From: Streptacidiphilus albus JL83
GTDB taxonomy: Bacteria; Actinomycetota; Actinomycetes; Streptomycetales; Streptomycetaceae
Direction: 5' to 3'
Length of the DNA: 64,000 bases
NCBI RefSeq assembly: GCF_000744705.1
Contig: NZ_JQML01000001.1
Location: 4,164,017-4,228,016 of the forward strand
Shown: piece after piece, positions 10,794-19,400 of the stretch
How positions within the stretch are numbered: the stretch's first letter is position 1
How the letters are laid out: each line of letters opens with the position of its first letter
Program-made: the position numbers and the translations under genes
The notes under the pieces: model-generated
The model's database searches: none
What the model saw: the letters and a program-made list of their open reading frames with translations, nothing else
What the model was told of the DNA's origin: nothing

Positions 10794-11600
10794 TCAGTGG
10801 GGCGGGAAATTCCGGCGCTCCCGGAGCCAGCGGTCGGCGGCGTCCACGGCGGGCGCCACCGGCACCAGGAAGCACTCGGCGGCGCCCACCCAGCCCTCGC
10901 CGAACTTCACCGACTGCCGTACCGCCGAGCCCAGTTCCGGGAAGTGCCGGTCGTCGAACCGGATTCCCTCGAACTCCGCCCATTCGGCCGTCCCGTCCTG
11001 CCCGGCGACCCGGCAGCGGTACAGCTGGGTGGGCGGCTCCGGCTGTCGGCAGTCGGCCAGGTGGTAGGGGCTCAGCAGCCAACTGGGGATGCCCAGCAGC
11101 AGGGCCGAGGCCCCGAGTTCATACAGGCGGCCGATGGGTGACTCCTCGCCGAGGTGGCAGGAGCGGGGGTGGACGGCGGTGATCCGCGCCGCCTCCGGGC
11201 CGACCGCGGCGAAGGAGCACTGCGGATGGCTGCTGCGCAGGGCCCCGCGGGTGCGGCGGACCTCCTCGGAGAGTGCGCCCATCGTCGGCGAGCTGGGTGT
11301 GGTCGCCGGATCGAAGGCGGGCATCGCCGCCAGGAAGCGTTCCAGCGCCCCGCGGTCCAGGCCGGCCGTGGCCTCCCGGTGGGCCCGGGAGCTCAGCGAG
11401 TTCTCCGGCGTGCCGGTGTACGCGACCAGCGTGCCGGTCGGACCGAGCGCCCGCCGCAGCGCCTGCACCACCGTCCGCGCGCCGCCCCGGACCGGGCCGA
11501 GCCTCCGCATCGACGCCTGCACCAGCAGCACGCCGCCCTCGGTCACTCCCAACTCCCGCAGCTCCCGCAGCAACTGCGTCCCGCCGATCGCCCCGCTCAT
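10794..11600 (-). CDS. AAC(3)-family acyltransferase in fxs operon 1
   Basis: 268 aa. The fold is that of aminoglycoside 3-N-acetyltransferases: an N-terminal LLVQASMRRLG stretch, GTLVAYTGTPENS, and the family signature HP-x-x-SF-x-A-x-G seen here as HPQCSFAAVG. The ATG abuts the fxsB1 stop directly (TGAATG), so it is cotranslated with the peptide maturase. Position in the operon suggests that it acylates the FxsA1 peptide or a related amine rather than giving antibiotic resistance; that is inference. No counterpart exists in operon 2. The mixed AAC(3) superfamily also includes biosynthetic acyltransferases, which fits this setting. Confidence 0.85.
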   Translation of the reverse strand: MSGAIGGTQLLRELRELGVTEGGVLLVQASMRRLGPVRGGARTVVQALRRALGPTGTLVAYTGTPENSLSSRAHREATAGLDRGALERFLAAMPAFDPATTPSSPTMGALSEEVRRTRGALRSSHPQCSFAAVGPEAARITAVHPRSCHLGEESPIGRLYELGASALLLGIPSWLLSPYHLADCRQPEPPTQLYRCRVAGQDGTAEWAEFEGIRFDDRHFPELGSAVRQSVKFGEGWVGAAECFLVPVAPAVDAADRWLRERRNFPPH

Positions 11601-14078
11601 TCAGCCCCCTACGGCCGCACCGTGCTCGCCGGCCCAGACCGCCTCGTCCCGGGCGACGCGTTCCGCCACCGCAGCCTCGACGCCGCGGCCCACCGGCTCC
11701 TTCGTCCACGGTCCCACCGTCGCCCGCATTCCGACAGTGAAACGTGCCCCGAGTCCGGTCAGCGCACCGGAACCGGCCAGTGTCTCCACGGCGGCGGCGG
11801 TGTGGTCCCGCCAGCGGACGAACTCCTCCTCGGCATGGCGCAGCACCGGATCCGGGCTGCCCTGGGCGCGGTGGTCGCGGACCCGGGACAGCCAGTACTC
11901 GGTGACCCCCAGATGCGCGTAGGTGCCCTGGAACAGCCCCTCCAGCGGACGCGGGTCCGGGCGCCAGGGGGCGCGGTAGCGCCGCTCGTGCGCCGGGTCG
12001 AACAGCTGGTACAGGTCGAATGCCGCACCCAGCTTGACGTGCTGGAACTCGTGCACCAGCAGCAGTGCCAGCAGGTCGTCGGCCGGGGGGCGGGCGATGC
12101 CGACCGCACCGTAGGAGTGCCGGGTGGCGGCGCTGCTGCCGCGCCCGCCCGGGAGTTGGACCAGCGGGGTGACCACGGCCAGGCCCTCGGCCAGCCCGGG
12201 GGCGTAGCCCGGCAGGGCGCGCTCGATCAGCCGCCGGGCCCCGGCCAGGCCCTCGGCCCAGGCCCGGTACTCGGCCCGGTCCAGCCGCCCGGCCGCCGCG
12301 TGCCCGACCCCGTAGCGGTCCCGCAGCGGGTCGGTGTCGTCCAGTGCCAGGCTCAGCCCGGGTCCGAGCGCCACCCGGCGCAGCGGCAGCCAGCGCGGGT
12401 CCGCGGCGGCGCCCTCCGCGGCGTCTCCGGGCAGCGGCAGCCGCAGCCGTTCGCCGTCGCAGTCCACGGTGAACCGGTCCGCGCCGTCGGGCGCGACCAG
12501 CGCCTCGCGCGCGCCCTCCAGCCGCAGCACGCCCAGGGTGGGCAGCCGCAGCAGCCCGCCGCGCACCGGGACCGCGACCGGCTCGCCCTGGCCGGCCCGC
12601 AGCGTCGCGGCGGCGGCGATCTCGGCGATCCCGCCCAGGTCGACGGCCGGTCCGGAGCCGTCCATCCGGAGCGCGGCGGCGGCCCAGGAGCGGGTGTAGG
12701 GGTGGGCCAGCACCTGGTCGAGGGCGTCGGGGGCAGCCGCGTCCAGCTCGGTGACCCGGGCCCAGGCGGTCCGGTCGGCCGGGGTCGGCTCGGCCCCGCT
12801 CCAGACCTCGGCCAGCAGCTGGCGGTTCAGCTCCAGCTGGAGCTCGGTCAGTGCCCTGACTGTTTCGGCGCTGCCGTATCCGGCAGCCAGCTCGTCGAAC
12901 TGAGTACCGGTCAGTTCGTCCTCGACGGAACGCTCGTCCTCGACGGCCATCGGTGCTTCCCTCCGCTGCTCACGTTGGCTGACCCCGGTGATGAACGCGT
13001 AGAGGTCGTCGCAGAACACCGAGGGGTTGTCGAAGTCCGAACCGGTGCGGTAGCGGTGGGCGTACAGCCCGCCCCCACAGGAGCGCACCACCGGGCACTC
13101 CTGGCAGGCGGCCGAGAGGCCGGCCAGCCCGCCCTGACGGTCGATCATGCCCGGGTGCCGGGCGGCGGTGTCCAGGTCGTCGGCGAAGACGTCGAAGCCG
13201 GTGGCCGGGGCCCCGTCGAAGGCCGTCTTCAACGAGTCCGCCTGCTCCAGCGTCCCGTCGGTCTCGATCACCACCAGGTCGGCCGGGTCCAGGCCGAGCG
13301 ACTCGGTCAGACTGGGTCCGCCGCGAAGGGTGCTGTGGATCGAGTCGAACATCCGCACCGCTACCGGCCGGCCCTGGGCGTCCCAGCGGTCGTAGACGGC
13401 GCGCAGCCAGTCCGCATAGGGGGTGGCCGTGCCCTCGGGGCGCAGCGGCGGGGTGTCCCAGGTCGCGTGCGGCAGCAGGAAGTCGATCCGCGGCGGGCGG
13501 AGCTCCACCAGCGCGTCGTAGACCGCGACCGGATCGTTCCGCACGTCGACGGTGCAGAGCAGCCCGGCGTAGAGCGGGCGGTAGCGGGGACGATTCAGCA
13601 GCTCGATGGCGCTCAGCACCCGGTCGTGGCTGCTGCGCCCGTCGGCGTAGCGGCGGTGCAGGTCGTTGGCGGCCCGGTCGCCGTCCAGCGAGACCCCCAC
13701 GGCGATGTTCTGCTCCAGGAACAACTCGCAGTAGCGCTCACTGAGTTGGACCCCATTGGTGTGGATCCGCAGATCCAGCGCACAGACGCCGTCCAGCGCC
13801 TTGTGCAGCAGCTCGCCGGCCCGGCGTAACAGTGCCGGACCGGCCAGCAGCGGTTCTCCGCCGTGAAGGACGACATGAACCTTGTCCAGCCGATGGCCGC
13901 GGGCGTGCTCGGCGATCCGCTCCGCCGTCCGCGCCAGCACCTCCTCGGAGGCCACCTTGGGCCTGCCCCGCCAACTGGTGTCCTCGTGCTCGTAGACGTA
14001 GCAGTGGTCGCACGCGAGGTCGCAGCGGCTGTGCACCTTCAGCACGAACTGACGGAAGGGCACCGAGGAGGCTTCCAT
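11601..14078 (-). CDS. fxsB: FxsB1: radical SAM/SPASM peptide maturase fused to an HExxH domain
   Basis: 825 aa. The radical SAM [4Fe-4S] motif C-x3-C-x2-C is at C19, C23 and C26, in CDLACDHC. A SPASM-type cysteine cluster follows (CQECPVVRSCGGG, then a Cys-Asp-Asp further on). After a linker the C-terminal domain carries HEFQH at residues 676-680, the mark of the HExxH peptide-modification domain (annotated in recent family models as an alpha-ketoglutarate-dependent peptide beta-hydroxylase). FxsB-family enzymes are known to make aromatic-ring-to-side-chain cyclophanes, so the likely substrate is the Phe-Asn-Ser end of FxsA1. Codon 84 is TTA. The start is 27 bases after the fxsA1 stop, with only a distant AGGA upstream. 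Confidence 0.93.
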   Translation of the reverse strand: MEASSVPFRQFVLKVHSRCDLACDHCYVYEHEDTSWRGRPKVASEEVLARTAERIAEHARGHRLDKVHVVLHGGEPLLAGPALLRRAGELLHKALDGVCALDLRIHTNGVQLSERYCELFLEQNIAVGVSLDGDRAANDLHRRYADGRSSHDRVLSAIELLNRPRYRPLYAGLLCTVDVRNDPVAVYDALVELRPPRIDFLLPHATWDTPPLRPEGTATPYADWLRAVYDRWDAQGRPVAVRMFDSIHSTLRGGPSLTESLGLDPADLVVIETDGTLEQADSLKTAFDGAPATGFDVFADDLDTAARHPGMIDRQGGLAGLSAACQECPVVRSCGGGLYAHRYRTGSDFDNPSVFCDDLYAFITGVSQREQRREAPMAVEDERSVEDELTGTQFDELAAGYGSAETVRALTELQLELNRQLLAEVWSGAEPTPADRTAWARVTELDAAAPDALDQVLAHPYTRSWAAAALRMDGSGPAVDLGGIAEIAAAATLRAGQGEPVAVPVRGGLLRLPTLGVLRLEGAREALVAPDGADRFTVDCDGERLRLPLPGDAAEGAAADPRWLPLRRVALGPGLSLALDDTDPLRDRYGVGHAAAGRLDRAEYRAWAEGLAGARRLIERALPGYAPGLAEGLAVVTPLVQLPGGRGSSAATRHSYGAVGIARPPADDLLALLLVHEFQHVKLGAAFDLYQLFDPAHERRYRAPWRPDPRPLEGLFQGTYAHLGVTEYWLSRVRDHRAQGSPDPVLRHAEEEFVRWRDHTAAAVETLAGSGALTGLGARFTVGMRATVGPWTKEPVGRGVEAAVAERVARDEAVWAGEHGAAVGG

Positions 14079-14105
14079 GAATTTTCGTTTTTCCTGTGGC
14101 CGGTT

Positions 14106-14291
14106 TCAGATGGAGGAATTGAAACCGGCGACGGCGAGCCGATCCGCCGGGTTCTCCGCGAGAACGCGAGCGGCCATGGAGCGCTGGGCCGAGGCGTCCT
14201 GCCCGGTCATCTGGTCCAGCGACCGGCGGCGGCCCTTCTTTGGCGCGTCGATAACCGTACGGGAAACAGTGGTCTGGAGAACGAGGTTCAC
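14106..14291 (-). CDS. fxsA: FxsA1: FxSxx-COOH precursor peptide
   Basis: 61 aa. It ends in FNSSI, an exact fit to the F-x-S-x-x-COOH signature. The GTG start has AGGATG about seven bases upstream; a nearby ATG at 14299 is out of frame and stops after three codons. The N-terminal part is a polar leader with a basic cluster (PKKGRRR). The Phe-Asn-Ser triplet is the expected site of the FxsB1 cyclophane. It is the first gene of operon 1, followed immediately by fxsB1. A 1.1-kb gene-free stretch with inverted repeats lies upstream and probably holds the operon promoter. Confidence 0.93.
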   Translation of the reverse strand: MNLVLQTTVSRTVIDAPKKGRRRSLDQMTGQDASAQRSMAARVLAENPADRLAVAGFNSSI

Positions 14292-14471
14292 GGCGTCATC
14301 CTTTGGGTAGGGGGAAGCTGGAGAGGATCAGCCGCTCGACGCGCGCATACCGCTCCTTGGCGCGAATCCTAGACACACCGGGACCGGTCGCGCATGACCA
14401 TGACTCGAGCCGACCCATCGCGTCGGCTGCGGCTTCCGTGGCGCACGCCTCTTCCCTTCCGATTCGGTGTC

Positions 14472-14509
14472 ACTCGAACGGAGGACCAGCACAGTTGGGC
14501 CGTTCGAGT
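14472..14509. promoter_or_regulatory. Inverted repeat ACTCGAACGG-18-CCGTTCGAGT upstream of fxsA1
   Basis: Perfect 10-bp arms at 14472-14481 and 14500-14509 with an 18-base spacer, about 180-220 bases upstream of the fxsA1 start. The CGAACGG core recurs in the palindrome just beyond. It may be a regulator site; the binding protein is unknown. Confidence 0.5.
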
Positions 14510-14522
14510 AGACGGCTGTCGG

Positions 14523-14538
14523 CCGTTCGGCCGAACGG
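14523..14538. promoter_or_regulatory. 16-bp palindrome CCGTTCGGCCGAACGG
   Basis: Perfect palindrome that repeats the CCGTTCG core of the inverted repeat 14 bases away. Two related sites this close suggest an operator pair for the fxsA1 promoter or the hydrolase promoter. Confidence 0.5.
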
Positions 14539-15389
14539 AGCTACGCCACCGGTAGCGGCCGGTCCCGCGCCCCCGTGGCCGCGCGGCGGACAAAGGCCCT
14601 GGACGAAGACCCGGCGGACATTCCGCGGCGATCCCCCGGCAGCCGCGTCCAGGATTTCCGGCCGGAACTCCGGCGGCACGCGCCGGAGAGCCGAGAATTC
14701 CGGCTGCTTTTCGAGCGACTCGCAGACGACGCATTGTCGGGATTTCCGGGTCCGACCGGACCCGCCCCCGGGCGGAGCAATCCCGCTTTCGCCGGGCCCC
14801 GCCCCCCGCCCCGGTGCGCCGGGCCTCATTCCCCGCATCCGCCGAATTCCCCGGCCGACCGGCCCGACCGTTCCGGCCCGCGCCCGACCGCTGCCGCCGC
14901 CCCGGGACGGCCCCGGGGAGGACCGCCCGGGAGCCGTACGGCACCGCGTGCCACCGGGTCCGTCCGGAGCAGGAACGTCCAGCGAGCCGTCGGCATCCAA
15001 TCGGCTCGCGACGGGACCCGACCCGTTACGGCCAACTCCTGGGCAGACCCTCGACAGTCGGCAGCCGACGACGGCATAATCGAGGTCCTGCCACGATCCA
15101 TTTCTGACTACCAATCATATATGACTGCCAGCTCGTATGTTGATGCGATCCACCACCGGGCGGGCGCATGCGGCGCACATAGGGGGCTGGGACCGGAGTG
15201 GGACGCATGGGCGAGCAGATCCACACGATCGGGCGAACTTCCGCACCACCCGCCCCGAGTGCCACTCTGAGCAGCCAGGCGTCCACCACAATGGTGCCTC
15301 CGGTGCGTCCCCCGCAGTACCTCCTCCCCGCGAACCACGACGACTGCCCTCCACGCGCCGATCGGTCCAGCGCAGAGAGAAAGGCGTCG

Positions 15390-16364
15390 ATGAGGGTCGA
15401 GCCCCACCAGGCCGGTTCAGCGCAGGGGCGCACCGGCGAAGCCGTCCTCCCCGACCGGTCCGAGGCCCCCGGCTTCCACTCCGTCGCGGGTCCGGGCGGG
15501 CGTACCCTCGCGGTCGAGACCTGGGGCGACCCTCAGGGCGATCCGGTCTTCCTGATGCACGGCACCCCCGGCAGCAGGCTGGGCCCGGTGCCCCGACCGG
15601 TCGAGCTGTACCGCCGCGGTGTCCGGCTGATCAGCTACGACCGCCCCGGCTACGGCCAGTCGAGCCGTCAGGCCAACCGCCGGGTCAAGGACGCCGCCGC
15701 CGACGTCGGGAGCATCGCGGACGCCCTGGGTCTGGATCGCTTCTCCGTCGTGGGCCGCTCCGGCGGAGGTCCGCACGCACTGGCCGCGGCGGCGCTGCTC
15801 AGCGACCGGGTGCGCCGGGTCGTGGCGATGGTGTCGCTCGCCCCGCCGAAGGCCGAGGACCTGGACTGGTACGCGGGCATGGTCGACTCCAACGTCACCG
15901 CCTACCAGCGGGCCGGCCGGGAGTCCTACCAGGAGTTCCAGGAGCTGCTCAAGGACAGGCGGCTGCCGATCGCCGGGGAGAACGGCGATCCGGGGCATCT
16001 GATCCAGGAGCTCAACCAGGAGTGGGAGGACTCGGACCGCAATGTGGTGGCCGACTCCGGCATCCGGGTGCAGCTGCGCGACTCCGTCTTCGAGGCCCTG
16101 CACTACGACCCGCAGGCCGGCGGCTGGGTCGACGACGTGGTCGCGCTGACCAGCGACTGGGGATTCCGTCCCGAGGACATCCCGCCCACCGTCAAGACCC
16201 TGCTGTGGCACGGGCAGCAGGACCACTTCACCCCCTCCGACCACACCCGCTGGCTGGGACGGCACATCGACCACGCGACGGTGGTGGTCGAGGAGGCGTT
16301 CGCCCACTTCACCGCGCTGACCCGGTTGCCCGACGTGCTCACCTGGGCGGTTTCACGGGGCTGA
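15390..16364 (+). CDS. alpha/beta hydrolase (copy 2, associated with fxsT)
   Basis: 324 aa from the ATG at 15390, chosen because AAAGG lies six bases upstream; a longer frame from 15198 has a Pro/Ser-rich non-conserved N-terminus. Motifs: HGTPGSR, nucleophile elbow GRSGGG, probable acid in WHGQQDHFTP, late His in AFAHFTAL. It is paralogous to the hydrolase at 4113-5027 but has an extra N-terminal segment and a short insertion in the cap region. It is convergent with fxsT3, as copy 1 is with fxsT2. The substrate is unknown. Confidence 0.87.
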   Translation: MRVEPHQAGSAQGRTGEAVLPDRSEAPGFHSVAGPGGRTLAVETWGDPQGDPVFLMHGTPGSRLGPVPRPVELYRRGVRLISYDRPGYGQSSRQANRRVKDAAADVGSIADALGLDRFSVVGRSGGGPHALAAAALLSDRVRRVVAMVSLAPPKAEDLDWYAGMVDSNVTAYQRAGRESYQEFQELLKDRRLPIAGENGDPGHLIQELNQEWEDSDRNVVADSGIRVQLRDSVFEALHYDPQAGGWVDDVVALTSDWGFRPEDIPPTVKTLLWHGQQDHFTPSDHTRWLGRHIDHATVVVEEAFAHFTALTRLPDVLTWAVSRG

Positions 16365-16375
16365 CCCCGCCCCGC

Positions 16376-16410
16376 CCGGCCGGGCAGCCGCTCGGCGGAC
16401 GCCCGGCCGG
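16376..16410. terminator. Hairpin between hydrolase 2 and fxsT3
   Basis: 10-bp perfect arms, CCGGCCGGGC and its complement, around a 15-base loop between two convergent genes. It is in the same relative place as the hairpin beside hydrolase 1. Confidence 0.55.
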
Positions 16411-16428
16411 CCGTTCACCCGCGCCTCC

Positions 16429-19400
16429 TCACCACTGCTGGAGTTCCAGGATCCGGCTCACCCGGTTGCCCGCCCTGATCCGGAGGTAGTCCGGGTGACC
16501 GTTGCCGAGTGCGCGGGCCAGGTCCTGCATCAGGTCGATCCGCAGCCGCTGCGCCTCCACCGGTCGTTCCGCGTCCTCCAGCGTGACCGCGAGATTGGCG
16601 GTGCAGACCAGCGCGTCCAGGTTCTTCTCGCCGTAGCGCGCCTTCAGCAGTTCCGTCGCCCGGCGCGCGCCGGCCTCCGACTCCTCGTAGAGGCCCAGCT
16701 CACCCTGGATGTTGGCCAGGTTGGCCATCGAGCAGAGCGAGAAGGGGTGGTTCTCCCCCAGCACCCGGACCAGCAGCGACAGCGTCCGCCGTCCCAGTTC
16801 CAGCGCCTCCTGCAGCCTGGCCGGGTTCTTGCCGGCCCCGCGCAGGTACACCACCACGTTGTCCGCGGCGCCGAGGGTGCTCGGGTGCTCCTCCCCCAGG
16901 TCGCGCAGATACTCCCGGTGCACCTCGGCGGCCTGCTCCAGGGCGGCGTCGGCCTGCCCGGTCGCCCACAGGTCCGCGGCGTGGCCCAGCCGGCAGAGCC
17001 GGGTCTCCGGGTGGCCGTCGCCGTACTGGGCCTTGTAGGTGCTGTAGGTCGCCCGGCTCAGCAGCAGCGCCTCGTCGGCCCGGCCGACCAGGCGCATGGA
17101 GACGGCCAGACTGCGCGTCAGCGCGAGGGCGTCGATGTCCTGCTCGCCCAGCAGTTCGTCGCCGCGCTCCTTCAGCAGCCGCAGCCGGTCCAGCGCGTCG
17201 AGCAGGTTGCCGAGGTCGCGCGTGTCCCGCGCCAGCAGGCCCTGGGAGCGCAGGGTCTCCCGGTGCCCCGGGCCCAGCTTCCTGGACCACCCCTGCGCGG
17301 TGGAGGTGTCGATCTCCAGTGCCTGGAAGTAGTTGCCCGCGAGCCGGTGGTCCACGGCCAGGTTCCCCGCCATCAGCAGGGTGCGGCTGCTGAACTGGCC
17401 CAGCGTCGTGCGCATGGTCGCGTAGGTCTGCTCGTCGAGCTCCAGCGCCTCGGCGAACCGGCCCAGCGCCCGCAGGTCGGAGCCCAGGTTCCCGGCGGTC
17501 ATCAGTGCGTGCACGTGCCCCTGGCCGTTCATCTCGGTCTGCCGCCGCAGGGTGTCCTGGTCCAGCCGCAGCGACTCCTGGTAACGGCCCTGCATCCGCA
17601 GCGCGTTGCCGAGCTCGGTGCGCAGCCGCAGCGTGACCCAGTCCGGCTCCTGCTCGGCCGCCGACGCGGTCCAGCGGGCGTTCAGGTCCTCGGCCAGGAC
17701 CTGGGCGGCGGCATGGTCGCCGCTGCGCCACAGGTAGCGGACCCGGTCCAGCATCAGCTGCCGCACGTCCTTCTCCAGGCAGCGGTCCGCCCGGGAGGGA
17801 ATCAGGTGCGGCCAGATCTGCTCCATCCGGAAGCGGTTGACGTCCTCGTCGACCTCGCCCTCGATCCGCTCGCGCGCGTTCACCAGCAACTGGTGGACCA
17901 GGTGCTGGGTCTGCTCGCGCTGCTCGGCGGACAACGAGTCCCGCACCACGGCCTGGACCAGCCGGTGCATCTGGACGCTGTCGTCCCCGGTGTCGATCCG
18001 GGCCAGCGAGAGCTTGCCGATCTGCTCGAACACCGTGCTGAAGCTGCTGGGGTCGATGATCGTCGGGTCGAACTGCTCCAGGTGCCGACGCAGGGCGTCG
18101 GTCCGCAGCAGGGTCCGGGCGATCGGCTCCGGGCCGAAGTGGGCACAGATCTCCAGCAGCCGGGCGGCGGCCGGGGAGGTCGCCCGCAACGCCTCGATCG
18201 ACACCTGCCAGGTGGCCTTCACCGAGTCCGGGTTCTCGCCGTCCGCGCCGAGGTCGAAGGCGACGCCGAGCCTTCCGTCCAGCAGTCGCAGGTACTCCTC
18301 GACCGGGATGTGCGTGGTGTCCATGTAGGCGGCGGCCTGCTCGACGGCCAGCGGGAGGTCGCCCAACCGCTCGGCGACCCGGTCCGCCTGCTCCAGGGTG
18401 AGCTGCGGAACCCGGCCGCGCAGGTGGTCGGTGCTCTCCTTGCGCTCGAAGACGTCGACCGGGACCAGTTGGGCGTAGTCCCCCCAGGCGTGGTTGCGCG
18501 AGGTGATGATCACGTGGCCCTGGCCCTGCCCCTGGCCGCCGCTCGGCATGTAGGCACTGACATCGGCGGGCTCGCGGGCATTGTCGAAGATCAGCAGCCA
18601 GCGCGCGGTCGGACGGTCCTGGCGCAGCGCATCCACGGCCGCGTTGGCGGCGACGGTCGTCACGTTGGAGACCGTGACCCCCGTCCCGCCGGGCAGCCCG
18701 CCCGCGTTGGCACCGGTGACGACGGATCGGCGCTCGATCTCGCGGGCCAGTTCCGCCAGGGAGTCGGCCACCATCTCCGGCTGGTCCGCCGAGATCCACC
18801 AGATCAGGTCGTAGCTGGACCGGTAGCGGTGCGCGTACTCCTTGGCGAGCTGGGTCTTCCCCACACCGCCGAGGCCGTGCAGCGCGGCCGGCACCAGCAC
18901 CGTGTGCTGCCCGCCCTGGAGTTGGTCCCGCAGCCGGTCCAGCTCCTCGATCCGGCCGGTGAAGGTGCGGTTCCGGGTGGGCACGTTCCAGATCTGCGGC
19001 TGGCTGGCCGGGAAGCGGGCGGTCACGCCCATGTTCTCGGTCGGCAGCCCCCGGCGGTCCGCGTCGACTCCGCGGAGCAGCGTCTGGGCCGCCGCCGTGC
19101 TGCTCAGTCCGGCCAGGTCGACCAGCTTGCTGTCGCTCTCGCCGACGCCGCTGAACACCTGGTCGAGCTGGACGTCGCCGACCCGCACCGCCAGCGGCCT
19201 GATCGTCCCGGACAGCTGGCTGCGGGCCACGATGCGCTGCCAGAAGGCCGCCGCCCTGGCCGACCGCCGGAAGGACCTGGAGAGGACGGCGACGACCCGG
19301 TGCGCGCCGTCGACCAGGCGGTCCTCCTCCAGGCTCTCCACCCAGTCCGTCCCGATCTCGGTGCTGGTCACCTGGTAGCCGCTGGTCTGGAAGACGTCCA

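Larger units (their letters stand above)
14292..15389. other. 1.1-kb gene-free region between fxs operon 1 and hydrolase 2
   Basis: No reading frame here has codon bias, a ribosome site and a recognisable protein together. Both flanking genes read outward, so promoters for each should lie inside. Two CCGTTCG-type inverted repeats sit near 14472-14538, and a less GC-rich patch near 15100-15150 could hold the hydrolase promoter. Decayed coding sequence or a small RNA is possible but unsupported. Confidence 0.6.

Noticed and set aside
10794-11600. Aminoglycoside resistance gene
   Set aside because: The fold is AAC(3), but direct coupling to the peptide maturase makes a resistance role unlikely; called by family only.
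14369-15114. Open frames in the 1.1-kb gap (191-231 codons)
   Set aside because: Arg/Gly/Pro-rich translations on both strands, no ribosome sites, no recognisable domain.
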